Origin: Aquimarina mytili
GTDB taxonomy: Bacteria; Bacteroidota; Bacteroidia; Flavobacteriales; Flavobacteriaceae
Reading direction: 5' to 3'
Length of the DNA stretch: 64,000 nt
NCBI RefSeq assembly: GCF_016735115.1
Contig: NZ_JAERQJ010000009.1
Coordinates: 47,793-111,792 of the forward strand
In this document: one piece after another, positions 8,859 to 17,575 of the stretch
How the letters are laid out: every line of letters begins with the position of its first letter
Numbering within the stretch: the stretch's first letter is position 1
Position numbers and translations under genes: made by a program
The notes under the pieces: model-generated
What the model was told of the DNA's origin: nothing
The model's database searches: none
What the model saw: only the letters and a program-made list of their open reading frames with translations

Positions 8859-9122
8859 TTATTTTCTTTTTAATTGAGGAGCCCATAATTTGGTATCGAT
8901 TTCCACATAACAAATATTAAATTTTCTTTTTAACCATTCCAATATTTGTTCAGGGTGTCTATATCTTTTACGTTCATTTTTATAATCACCATGCATGAGT
9001 GTGTTTCCTTCCTTATCAATAATATATAGATAGAAATTTTCTTGCATAGCTTTAATTAGTACTTGATTATATTCTCCTTCTTCTAATATAATCTCTAAAT
9101 CTTTAGTTTTTATAATAGGCAT
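8859..9122 (-). CDS. small soluble protein of unknown function
   Basis: 87 aa, charged, without signal peptide or membrane segment. The sequence is of mixed alpha/beta type (YLYIIDKEGNTLMHGDYKNE in the middle) and ends in basic residues QLKRK. It is the first gene of the pair with the adjacent membrane protein, so a soluble/membrane partnership is possible but unproven. I do not recognise the family. Confidence 0.6.
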   Translation of the reverse strand: MPIIKTKDLEIILEEGEYNQVLIKAMQENFYLYIIDKEGNTLMHGDYKNERKRYRHPEQILEWLKRKFNICYVEIDTKLWAPQLKRK

Positions 9123-9325
9123 TATTTTTCTACTTCTAATTACTTTCCTAGATGAAGATAGGAATATTTATTATATCATGGAGATATTATAAATTCACCA
9201 AGAAAATTAAAGACACTTAGATTCATTCTAAAGAATAATAATTCCTTTACATTCGAAACATTAAGATGATATTTCTTTAATAAACATAAAACATCTTCAT
9301 AAAGTTATTACGGCACCTCTCGGAG

Positions 9326-9333
9326 TAAATTTG
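9326..9333 (+). promoter_or_regulatory. possible -7 box before the PhoX-like gene
   Basis: TAAATTTG matches TAnnTTTG, 23 bp before ATG 9357. At the expected distance upstream there is TTA rather than TTG (9305-9307, 18-bp spacer), so the match is partial. Confidence 0.35.
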
Positions 9334-9356
9334 TAAAAAACGAAAACTCACCAATC

Positions 9357-10820
9357 ATGAAAAATCATTTTATAATTACTGCAGTTGCATCGGCTTTGCT
9401 GTTTACATCATGCGATCTTGACGATTATACAGGTCCCGTAAAACCTCCAACAGGAAAAATTGAATTGAAAAACCATTCTGTTTCCCCGGTGCTATTAGAA
9501 AAAACTCCTGAATTTTCTGATATAGAAATCTACAACTTACTGTCATCCGAAGATACTTATATTCCAGATTTTACATATGGATCTATGGCAGATGGTGCAG
9601 GGTTATTAAAAAATAACGATGGGACTTTTACACTAATTAATAATATTGAAGCAGATTATTCTGTTGCTAGAATTACGCTAGATGAAACTTTCAAGCCCAT
9701 AAAAGGGGAACACATTCTAAATGCCGTAGCAACAGCAAACACAGCTCAATGCTCTGGCTCCCTTATAACTCCATCGGTACATGGTTTTGGTCCATTATAT
9801 CTTTCTGGCGGAGAATGGGGAGGAAACTCTAAAGGTGTTTTTGCAACAGATCCCTATAGAGATGCAACCGAAGCTTCAGTTCCTAGAATGTTACCCGCCA
9901 TGGGTCAATGGTCTACAGAAAATGCTGTCGCACTGGGTATACGAGCATATTCAGGAAAAACTGTTGTCTTTATTGGAGATGATAATAGTAACAATGAAAT
10001 CCCATCTGGACAACTAGGTATGTATGTTGGACGACATGGTGATTTAGAAGGAGGTAAACTATATGGGCTAAAAGTTACTTCACCAGGAGTTACTTATGAA
10101 ATGGATATGGAAGAAGGAGTCGCATATGATATGGAGTTTGTTGAATTAAAAGAAAGAGAGATTGATTTATTAGATGCCGAAGCTAAAGAAAAACGCATAA
10201 TGGGGTTCTCTAGATTAGAAGATATCGATTGGAGAAGAGGTGCCCGAAAAAACAATCAGGAAGTTTATTTTGCCGTAACAGGAAGAGATAAACCAGGATT
10301 AATCGGAAAAGGTACGCGCTCCGGAAGAATCTATAAAGTAATTCTTAACCCAAAAAACCCTCAAGAACCTGGTAAAATAATTTGTATTCTTGATGGTGAT
10401 AAAGAAGGTGGTATTGCTGAAGCTTTTCATAGCCCAGACAACATTTTGGTAACCGAAAACTACGCATATATTCAAGAAGACCCTAACGGGATTCAGGACT
10501 TTAAACCAGCTGCGGCTCACTACTCTAGATTATATCAATACAACTTAAATACCGGAGAATTAAAAACGGTATTAGAATGTGATCAGCTCAAGGCCGAAGC
10601 CCAAGGATACGGTCCCGCAAATAGAATCTGGGAGATCACTGGTATGATTGATATTTCAGAAACTATCGGAGTAGATGAAACTTTTCTTATGATAACTCAA
10701 AATCATGGTTGGGAACGAGCGGATGGTACACCATTTACAGATCCAACAGCTAATCCTGATATTGCCAACAGTCGCAAAGAAGGAAGTATGTTGTATGTAA
10801 TAAAAGGATTAGAAAGGTAA
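9357..10820 (+). CDS. PhoX-like (DUF839) lipoprotein
   Basis: 487 aa. The signal peptide ends in the lipobox FTSC (Cys about 19), so it is probably a lipoprotein. The body matches the PhoX/DUF839 beta-propeller family (Fe/Ca-dependent alkaline phosphatases and relatives): FTLINNIEADYSVARITLD, WSTENAVALG, QLGMYVGRHGD, YFAVTGRDKPG and GGIAEAFHSPDNILVTEN. Phosphatase activity is likely for the family, but the metal ligands cannot be checked by eye. It is followed 7 bp later by a di-haem peroxidase, so the two are co-expressed. It could also be a non-phosphatase propeller. Confidence 0.75.
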   Translation: MKNHFIITAVASALLFTSCDLDDYTGPVKPPTGKIELKNHSVSPVLLEKTPEFSDIEIYNLLSSEDTYIPDFTYGSMADGAGLLKNNDGTFTLINNIEADYSVARITLDETFKPIKGEHILNAVATANTAQCSGSLITPSVHGFGPLYLSGGEWGGNSKGVFATDPYRDATEASVPRMLPAMGQWSTENAVALGIRAYSGKTVVFIGDDNSNNEIPSGQLGMYVGRHGDLEGGKLYGLKVTSPGVTYEMDMEEGVAYDMEFVELKEREIDLLDAEAKEKRIMGFSRLEDIDWRRGARKNNQEVYFAVTGRDKPGLIGKGTRSGRIYKVILNPKNPQEPGKIICILDGDKEGGIAEAFHSPDNILVTENYAYIQEDPNGIQDFKPAAAHYSRLYQYNLNTGELKTVLECDQLKAEAQGYGPANRIWEITGMIDISETIGVDETFLMITQNHGWERADGTPFTDPTANPDIANSRKEGSMLYVIKGLER

Positions 10821-10827
10821 AGCATAT

Positions 10828-12630
10828 ATGATCATTTCAATTTCAATCAATACTAAAGAGGTTTATTTCGCGATAAGCCTCTTCATTATATTAAGTTTAA
10901 TTGCTTCTTGTTCTTCGGATAAAGTAGAAAAAAGTAAAAGAGTTCCATCGAATGCACTAATGAAAGAGCAATTTATCAAGGATATTTCTATGTCTATTGC
11001 GTCTTTAGATAGTGCAACGGCTAATATGGATAAAGTTTGTGAGTATTATGTAACATCTCGTAAATATTTCAAAAAAACCGAACCTATTTTATCTTTTCTC
11101 GACACCGAAAATTATGGGTTTCTAAATCAACCTAATATTACCAAAATTGAAGAAGAAGATTTTACAGACATTAAAATCAAAAAACCTAGTGGATATCAAG
11201 TTTTAGAAGAAGAAATTTTCGCAGAAGAATTAGATTCTTTGAACGTAATAAAACATTTGAATTTGGTGTCTAACCGATTAAAACTAATCAAAGAGAATAT
11301 TAGTTTTAGTCACCTAAAGTCTTATCATTTCTTATGGTTGTTTAGAAAATCATTTATAAGAATTGCTCTCACAGGAATTACAGGCTTTGATTCTCCTGTT
11401 CTGGAAAATTCATTAGAAGAATCTAAAATAGTATACCAAAGTCTAAAAACTTATCTGTCAATTTTCGAAAATAAATTTGAAAACAAAGCACTTTATGAAG
11501 ATTTGAAAATAGAAATAGATCAATCCATCGAAGACTTAAATGGAGATTTTAATTCTTTTGACCGATATCATTTTATTAAAAACCACACACACAAACAACT
11601 AGATTTGTGGAACCAGATTGTTGCCGATTGGAATGTACGTTTTCCGTTCGAGCTGGCTATAAAAAATGATGCAACCTCTCTATTTGAATCCAATACATTT
11701 AATTTAACGTATTTTTCAGACAGAAATTCTGGAAAAACTACTCCAGAGAGAATAGAATTAGGGAAAAAACTATTTAATGATGCCCGACTTTCTTCGAGCA
11801 AAAAAATAAGTTGTGCTACATGTCATCATTCAAACAAAGCATTTACAGATGGATTGAAAGTAAGCAAGGGAGTAACTCGTAATGCACCCACACTACTCTA
11901 TGCCGCGCTTCAAAAAGGATTCTTTTATGACAAAAGAGCAGGAAGCCTTGAAGGCCAAATCATTGCTGTAGTAAAAAATAAAAATGAATTTCATTCGGAT
12001 TTAGAAACTTTAGAAAAAGCTGTACGCAATGATAGCACGTATATACATGACTTTTCTATATCTTATCCCAATAAAGGAATAACAAATGTAGAAATTAGGA
12101 ATGCCATAGCTAGTTATATTAGAAGCTTAACACCTTTTAACTCAAAGTTTGATCGAAACATTAATAATAAAGAAAGATCACTTACACAAAATGAAATTAA
12201 TGGCTTCAATTTATTTAATGGTAAAGCCAAATGTGCAACTTGCCATTTTGCTCCTGTATTTAATGGCACTGTACCTCCTGATTATAAAGAATCGGAGATT
12301 GAATTAATTGGAGTGCCAGAAGAAAATGATACTATACATGCCAAAATAAGTAGTGATTTAGGAAGATACTACGTGTATAAAACTCCAGAAAGAAAACACT
12401 TTTTTAAAACGTCTACGGTACGAAATGCAAATATAACAAGTCCATACATGCATAACGGAGTTTTCAATACCCTGAAAGAGGTTATGAATTTCTATAATCG
12501 CGGCGGTGGAGCAGGAATTGGTATTCATCAAAAATTACAAACCTTACCACCTGTTAAACTAAATTTGACCGATCAAGAAATTAACGACATTATTGATTTT
12601 ATAAAATCTCTTGAAGACAAAGATCTATAA
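10828..12630 (+). CDS. di-haem cytochrome c peroxidase lipoprotein with long N-terminal domain
   Basis: 600 aa. A hydrophobic N-terminus ends in LIASC (Cys about 28), so it is probably a lipoprotein. Residues about 40-290 are helical and charged and are not part of the peroxidase. The MauG/CCP region follows: the first haem site CATCHH near residue 329, second CATCHF near 469, and typical RNAPTLLYAALQKGFFYDKR, RNANITSPYMHNGVF and LTDQEINDIIDFIKSL. It reduces H2O2 or oxidises a partner in the periplasm. It is the second gene after the PhoX-like lipoprotein. The N-terminal domain is the unusual part; similar 600-aa proteins occur in Bacteroidota. Confidence 0.88.
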   Translation: MIISISINTKEVYFAISLFIILSLIASCSSDKVEKSKRVPSNALMKEQFIKDISMSIASLDSATANMDKVCEYYVTSRKYFKKTEPILSFLDTENYGFLNQPNITKIEEEDFTDIKIKKPSGYQVLEEEIFAEELDSLNVIKHLNLVSNRLKLIKENISFSHLKSYHFLWLFRKSFIRIALTGITGFDSPVLENSLEESKIVYQSLKTYLSIFENKFENKALYEDLKIEIDQSIEDLNGDFNSFDRYHFIKNHTHKQLDLWNQIVADWNVRFPFELAIKNDATSLFESNTFNLTYFSDRNSGKTTPERIELGKKLFNDARLSSSKKISCATCHHSNKAFTDGLKVSKGVTRNAPTLLYAALQKGFFYDKRAGSLEGQIIAVVKNKNEFHSDLETLEKAVRNDSTYIHDFSISYPNKGITNVEIRNAIASYIRSLTPFNSKFDRNINNKERSLTQNEINGFNLFNGKAKCATCHFAPVFNGTVPPDYKESEIELIGVPEENDTIHAKISSDLGRYYVYKTPERKHFFKTSTVRNANITSPYMHNGVFNTLKEVMNFYNRGGGAGIGIHQKLQTLPPVKLNLTDQEINDIIDFIKSLEDKDL

Positions 12631-12873
12631 TAGATAAGTAATAGTTAAATATAAATGAATAGCCAAAAAAACACCAATACACAGTATTGTATAAGATCAT
12701 GTCGTTCTTACTTAAAACATATAGCGGCTACTTTTATAATGGTTTTATTTTAAACATATTACGGTTATTCCATAATTCACTATATTAAAGATAATTAGCA
12801 ATCTGTATTTGATAATTTTTTGTTAATTTTATTAAGAATTGATATAATCCACAAATCAATTCTTTGCAATAGA

Positions 12874-14082
12874 ATGATAACAGCTGCTATACCAACAAAC
12901 GAAAGATTTAGATTACAAGCCTTAAAATCATTGAATATTTTGGACACAGAATATGAAAAAGAATTTGATGATATTACGAGTTTGGCAACGTTTATATGCG
13001 GTACTGAAATCGCTTTAATATCACTTATTGATAAAGATAGGCAATGGTTTAAGTCCAAACAGGGGTTAAAGGTTTCAGAAACTCATAGAGATTTTTCTTT
13101 TTGTGCTCATGCGATCCTCGATCCAGAAAACCCTTTAATAGTAAATGATGCCAGAAAAGATGAACGTTTTCGCGATAATCCTTTCACTCAAAAAGATAAG
13201 ATTGGGATTTTTTATGCAGGTATACCGTTGGTCGATAAAAATGGATTTGCCTTAGGAACCCTATGTGTTATAGATAGTAAGCCCAAAGAACTTTCTGAAC
13301 GACAACTTGAATCGCTAAAATCCTTGGCCAATCAAGTCACTATTCTTTTTGAACTCAATAAGAAAAATAATGATCTTGAAAAATTTCAACGTAAACTAAA
13401 GAGAAGAAATGAATCTTTGAAAGATTTTGCCAGAGTAATATCACATGATCTGAAAATGCCATTAGCAAATATTATTTCTACAACGGATTTATTAAAAATA
13501 ATCCTTAACGGAAAACTAGATAAAGAAAGTATGGAGTATTTTGATTATATCAAAACTTCTTCATTTTCTATGAGTAATTATATTAGTGATGTTCTGGGCC
13601 ATTATGAAAGTGAAAGTTTAATTAATAATAAACCGGAAACGTTTTATTTAAATGATTTCTTAAAAGAAATTGTTGCATTATTAAGTATAAAACCTGATTT
13701 TACTATACATTATCCAGAAAACAACCCTATATTAGAGTGTAATCGATTAGCTTTAAAACAAATTTTTTTCAATCTAATCGGGAACAGCATCAAGTATAAT
13801 GACAAAGATCAAATAGTCATTTGTATTGAGGCAAACGAAGATGAAAAGTTCTATTATTTCAAAATTACTGATAATGGAATGGGCATTCCAAAGGATGAAA
13901 TCGATACCATTTTTGACCTATTTACAACAGCAAACATGGTAGATAGAAACGGTAATAAGGGTAATGGAATTGGATTATCAACCGTAAAAAAACTGGTTGA
14001 AAAGCTTAATGGAACTATTAACGTAACCTCTCAAGAAAAGGTACAGACTACATTTGATTTTTGTATTCAGAAGCCAATTTAG
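12874..14082 (+). CDS. GAF-domain sensor histidine kinase
   Basis: 402 aa from ATG 12874 (MITAAIPTNERFRLQALKSL). An ATG 54 bp upstream is in frame but gives a non-conserved extension. Order: GAF domain about 20-160 (FDDITSLATFICGTEIALIS, GTLCVID), short coiled coil, HisKA with ARVISHDLKMPLANI (His about 191), and HATPase_c with NLIGNSIKYND, DNGMGIP and GNGIGLSTVKKLVEKLNG. No membrane segment, so it is a cytoplasmic sensor. No response regulator is adjacent; it may work with an orphan regulator. Confidence 0.92.
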   Translation: MITAAIPTNERFRLQALKSLNILDTEYEKEFDDITSLATFICGTEIALISLIDKDRQWFKSKQGLKVSETHRDFSFCAHAILDPENPLIVNDARKDERFRDNPFTQKDKIGIFYAGIPLVDKNGFALGTLCVIDSKPKELSERQLESLKSLANQVTILFELNKKNNDLEKFQRKLKRRNESLKDFARVISHDLKMPLANIISTTDLLKIILNGKLDKESMEYFDYIKTSSFSMSNYISDVLGHYESESLINNKPETFYLNDFLKEIVALLSIKPDFTIHYPENNPILECNRLALKQIFFNLIGNSIKYNDKDQIVICIEANEDEKFYYFKITDNGMGIPKDEIDTIFDLFTTANMVDRNGNKGNGIGLSTVKKLVEKLNGTINVTSQEKVQTTFDFCIQKPI

Positions 14083-14084
14083 TT

Positions 14085-15647
14085 TTATTTGGTCTTCATT
14101 GTTTTTATGCACGCTTCTGCACATTTTTCACCATCAATTGCAGCCGAAATTATTCCTCCAGCATATCCAGCTCCTTCTCCGCAGGGATACAATCCTTTAA
14201 TTTGAATATGTTCTAATGTTTTCCAATCTCGGGGTATTCGAACTGGCGACGATGTTCGAGATTCTGGTGCATGTACAACTGCTTCATTTGTTAGATAGCC
14301 TTTCATGCTCTTATTAAACTCCTTAAAGCCATACTTCAATGTTTTATGAATAAACTCTGGAAATACACTTTTCATATCTGCAGAAGTCAAACCCGGTTTA
14401 TAGGATGTTAGCGGAAGATTTGTGGATACTTTTTCATCTACCAGATCAACCAATCGTTGTGCTGGAACCTTTTGAGTTTCTCCTCCTATATGCCATGCTT
14501 GTTGTTCTATACTTTTTTGAAAATGCATTCCCGATAGCGGACCATACTTTTCAAAAGGTTTAAAATCTTCTAATCGCAGTTCTACAACAATTCCACTATT
14601 AGAAGTAGGTTGATCTCTTTTAGAAGGTGACCATCCATTAGTAACTACCTCGCCAGGACTTGTTGCACAAGGTGCAATTACGCCTCCCGGGCACATGCAA
14701 AAAGAATATATCCCTCGACCATCTACTTGTTTTACAATACTATATGGTGATGGTGGCAAATATGGGCTCCTGATATCGCATTTATATTGAATCTGGTCTA
14801 TCAATTGCTGAGAATGCTCTACACGCACTCCCAAAGCAAAAGGTTTTGCTTCAATTTCAATTTTCTTTTGATAAAGGAGTTCAAAAATATCTCTGGCAGA
14901 ATGGCCTGTAGCCAATATTACTTTATTAGTTGCTATCGTACTCTTATTATGCAATGTTACTCCATTGATCTCAGAATTCTTGATGATCAAATCAATAACA
15001 CGAGTCTCAAAATGAATTTCTCCACCTGTTTCTATAATTTTTTCGCGAATAGCGGCTATAATTCCTGGCAATTTGTTGGTTCCTATGTGCGGATGCGCTT
15101 CTACCAAGATCTGATCTGTAGCCCCAAAACCTACTAAAAGCTCTAAAATACGCTGTACATCTCCCCTCTTCTTTGATCGCGTATATAACTTGCCATCGCT
15201 ATACGTTCCTGCTCCACCTTCTCCAAAACAATAATTAGAATCTTCATTGACGATATGATCTCTATTAATTGCTTTAAGATCCCGTCGCCGGTTTCTAACA
15301 TCTTTTCCACGTTCTAAAACGATTGGTTTATATCCAAGTTCTATACAACGCAGCGCGGCAAACAATCCTGCCGGACCTGCTCCAATTATTACAACTTCTG
15401 AAGCACTTGAAACATTTGGGTAATCTGGTAGTTTTATAGGTTGATCTGTGAAATCTTCCTGTACAAATACTTTTATCTTTAAGTTTATCTTAATAGCTCG
15501 TTGTCTGGCATCTATAGAACGTTTAAGAATCTGTATATGTCTAATTTCATCTATTGGGATACCATTTTTTTTTGCTACACCTATTTTCAATTTTTCTTGA
15601 TGGGCAGCAACTTCTGGAGGAACTTGTATTGTAAATTCGTATTGCAA
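14085..15647 (-). CDS. FAD-dependent dehydrogenase (COG2509 type)
   Basis: 520 aa. The N-terminal about 80 residues form a small domain; the FAD-binding GAGPAG is at about 89-94 (VVIIGAGPAGLFAALR). YCFGEGGAGTYSDGKLYTR and MCPGGVIAPCATSPGEVVTN are hallmarks of the uncharacterised FAD-dependent dehydrogenase family COG2509. The C-terminal YPCGEGAGYAGGIISAAIDG completes the FAD site. Cytoplasmic; substrate unknown. It converges with the histidine kinase with a 2-bp gap. Confidence 0.88.
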   Translation of the reverse strand: MQYEFTIQVPPEVAAHQEKLKIGVAKKNGIPIDEIRHIQILKRSIDARQRAIKINLKIKVFVQEDFTDQPIKLPDYPNVSSASEVVIIGAGPAGLFAALRCIELGYKPIVLERGKDVRNRRRDLKAINRDHIVNEDSNYCFGEGGAGTYSDGKLYTRSKKRGDVQRILELLVGFGATDQILVEAHPHIGTNKLPGIIAAIREKIIETGGEIHFETRVIDLIIKNSEINGVTLHNKSTIATNKVILATGHSARDIFELLYQKKIEIEAKPFALGVRVEHSQQLIDQIQYKCDIRSPYLPPSPYSIVKQVDGRGIYSFCMCPGGVIAPCATSPGEVVTNGWSPSKRDQPTSNSGIVVELRLEDFKPFEKYGPLSGMHFQKSIEQQAWHIGGETQKVPAQRLVDLVDEKVSTNLPLTSYKPGLTSADMKSVFPEFIHKTLKYGFKEFNKSMKGYLTNEAVVHAPESRTSSPVRIPRDWKTLEHIQIKGLYPCGEGAGYAGGIISAAIDGEKCAEACIKTMKTK

Positions 15648-15763
15648 TTTTGCGTAAGATTTCTAATTATAAGGCGAAGATACGATAATCTTTATTTCAA
15701 AAGTGTGTGTTAAAATAACAGAATATAAATAAAGTTTAACCGTTTATTAAGGTAATAGTTTTA

Positions 15764-15771
15764 TATATTTG
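15764..15771 (+). promoter_or_regulatory. possible -7 box before the beta-barrel gene
   Basis: TATATTTG at 15764-15771 matches TAnnTTTG and lies 27 bp upstream of ATG 15799. The -33 element is weak. Confidence 0.4.
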
Positions 15772-15798
15772 AATTAAACAAACCTTAAATTTAGAATT

Positions 15799-16332
15799 AT
15801 GAAAAAGCTTTTTTTATTGGCTATTGCGGTAATCAGTTTTTCGTTATCTTCTCAGGCACAAAATGTTAAGTTTGGTTTCAAGGGAGGACTTAACCTGGCC
15901 GACGTTGATTTTGAAGTTGCTGGAGTTGATCCTGATTCAAGAACGGGATATCATATAGGTGCGGTTCTTCAACTTGGACTTGCCGATACGTTTGCTATAC
16001 AGCCAGAATTATTATACTCTACGCAGGGTACAGATATTTTTGACGTTGATTACTTAAACATTCCAGTATTGGCTAAGCTCAAATTTGCTAAGATTTTTAG
16101 TGTTGAAGCTGGACCACAATTTGGTTTTGTAGTAAATGATGGTGTTAAAAATGCTTTTTTCTCAACTTTAGAGTCAGAAAGCTTTGATATTAGTGGGGCT
16201 GTTGGTGCAGGTGTCGAATTTGGGCCAGTATTTGGTCAAATACGCTATAATTTTGGATTAACAGATGTTGTAGATGGTTTTGACGGAAAAAATAAGGCAT
16301 TCCAAATATCTGTAGGATACTACATATTCTAA
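15799..16332 (+). CDS. PorT-type outer-membrane beta-barrel protein
   Basis: 177 aa. The signal peptide is residues 1-20 (cleavage near SQAQN). The mature protein starts VKFGFKGGLNLADV, the usual opening of PorT/outer-membrane beta-barrel (OMP_b-brl_2) proteins in Bacteroidota. Alternating strands follow (GYHIGAVLQLGLADTFAIQP, YNFGLTDVVDG), and the protein ends in an aromatic C-terminal strand QISVGYYIF, as expected for an outer-membrane barrel of about eight strands. Single-gene unit with a strong terminator behind it. Confidence 0.88.
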   Translation: MKKLFLLAIAVISFSLSSQAQNVKFGFKGGLNLADVDFEVAGVDPDSRTGYHIGAVLQLGLADTFAIQPELLYSTQGTDIFDVDYLNIPVLAKLKFAKIFSVEAGPQFGFVVNDGVKNAFFSTLESESFDISGAVGAGVEFGPVFGQIRYNFGLTDVVDGFDGKNKAFQISVGYYIF

Positions 16333-16353
16333 AAAGATATATATTTCTTAATA

Positions 16354-16386
16354 AAAAAAGCGGAAGGTATACCTTCCGCTTTTTTT
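16354..16386 (+). terminator. intrinsic terminator after the beta-barrel gene
   Basis: A long perfect palindrome centred at 16369/16370 (AGCGGAAGGT/ACCTTCCGCT), flanked by A and T runs. It can work in both directions. Confidence 0.9.
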
Positions 16387-16502
16387 ATAGCCCAAAGGTT
16401 TGTTAAAGTTAGTTTTTAGAACAAAAACCTTATGTAGCTTTATCCGTACCAGTATTTCACACATTTATAAATCAATGTACTAGTTGTTATCCCCTATTAT
16501 CA

Positions 16503-17477
16503 ATGAAACCCACTCGGAAACGTAGAATTATCAATTTTTTAACAACGCTTAATTTAAAAAGTTATAAGAGAAATAATACCCTTACATCATATGATGTATA
16601 TAAACAAACAACTCAGCTAAGAGTATCAATTTTTTCTCTTATTAAAGATAGTCTTCTTATAGCACTTGGAGTAGTCTCAGCTGCCTTTGGACTTGAAAGT
16701 TTTTTATTACCAAATATGTTTATAGATGGTGGAGTTACCGGAATTTCTCTGTTGATTTCAGAAATAACCTCACTCCCACTTTATATTCTTATTTTGCTAA
16801 TTAATATACCATTTATACTTCTTGGACTTAAAGTGATTGGACAAAGGTTCGCAATTCGGGCTACTATTGCCATTCTTGCACTTGCAATTACCCTTTTTGT
16901 TTTTGATTTTCCAGAAGTAACCCAGGATAAACTATTAGTATCTGTTTTTGGAGGTTTTTTTCTTGGGGCAGGTATTGGGCTTTCTGTTCGTGGTGGGGGT
17001 GTCCTTGACGGGACTGAAGTCCTTGCTATTTTTATGAGCAGAAAATTAGGAACCACTGTTGGTGATGCTATAACGATTATTAACATTGTTATTTTTTTGG
17101 CAGCCGCGTATCTATTGTCGGTTGAAACTGCCTTATATTCTATGTTAACCTATTTATCGGCATCAAAAACCCTTGATTTTGTAATCGAAGGTATAGAAGA
17201 ATATACAGGAGTAACGATCATTTCTGAACGAAATGATGAAATTATAGAAATGATAACCCATAAAATGAGACGAGGGATAACTATTTACCAAGGTAAACAA
17301 GGATATGGAAACCATGGAAAGAGTATGAATCAAATTGATATTATATACACAGTAATAACTCGACTTGAAATTAGTAAACTTAATACCGAAATTGAAAAAA
17401 TTGACCCTGACGCTTTTGTAATCATGCACAGTATTAATGATACCCGTGGGGGTATGATCAAAAAACGCCCCATATAG
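16503..17477 (+). CDS. YitT family membrane protein
   Basis: 324 aa. Five hydrophobic segments lie between about residues 50 and 205 (LIALGVVSAAFGLESFLLPN, SLPLYILILLINIPFILLGL, a Gly-rich segment GGFFLGAGIGLSVRGGGVLD). A soluble C-terminal DUF2179 domain follows (GVTIISERNDEIIEMITHKM ... TIYQGKQGYG). This order is the YitT/YpjC family of predicted transporters of unknown substrate. The N-terminus to about residue 45 is basic and cytoplasmic. It stands alone. Confidence 0.9.
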   Translation: MKPTRKRRIINFLTTLNLKSYKRNNTLTSYDVYKQTTQLRVSIFSLIKDSLLIALGVVSAAFGLESFLLPNMFIDGGVTGISLLISEITSLPLYILILLINIPFILLGLKVIGQRFAIRATIAILALAITLFVFDFPEVTQDKLLVSVFGGFFLGAGIGLSVRGGGVLDGTEVLAIFMSRKLGTTVGDAITIINIVIFLAAAYLLSVETALYSMLTYLSASKTLDFVIEGIEEYTGVTIISERNDEIIEMITHKMRRGITIYQGKQGYGNHGKSMNQIDIIYTVITRLEISKLNTEIEKIDPDAFVIMHSINDTRGGMIKKRPI

Positions 17478-17525
17478 TGATAAAAGAAATTGTAGTTTTA
17501 CACATAAGATTTTTGATTTGAGAAT

Positions 17526-17557
17526 TTGTATTTCGTAATTCATATACCTTATATTTA
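17526..17557 (+). promoter_or_regulatory. promoter candidate for the BatA-dihydroorotase-like unit
   Basis: TTG at 17526-17528, a 21-bp spacer, and TATATTTA at 17550-17557 (one mismatch to TAnnTTTG). ATG is at 17576. Confidence 0.4.
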
Positions 17558-17575
17558 CACAAACATTAAATAGGA

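Noticed and set aside
12655..12753. 32-codon ORF between the peroxidase and the histidine kinase
   Set aside because: No conserved pattern, no start context and AT-rich surroundings; probably chance.
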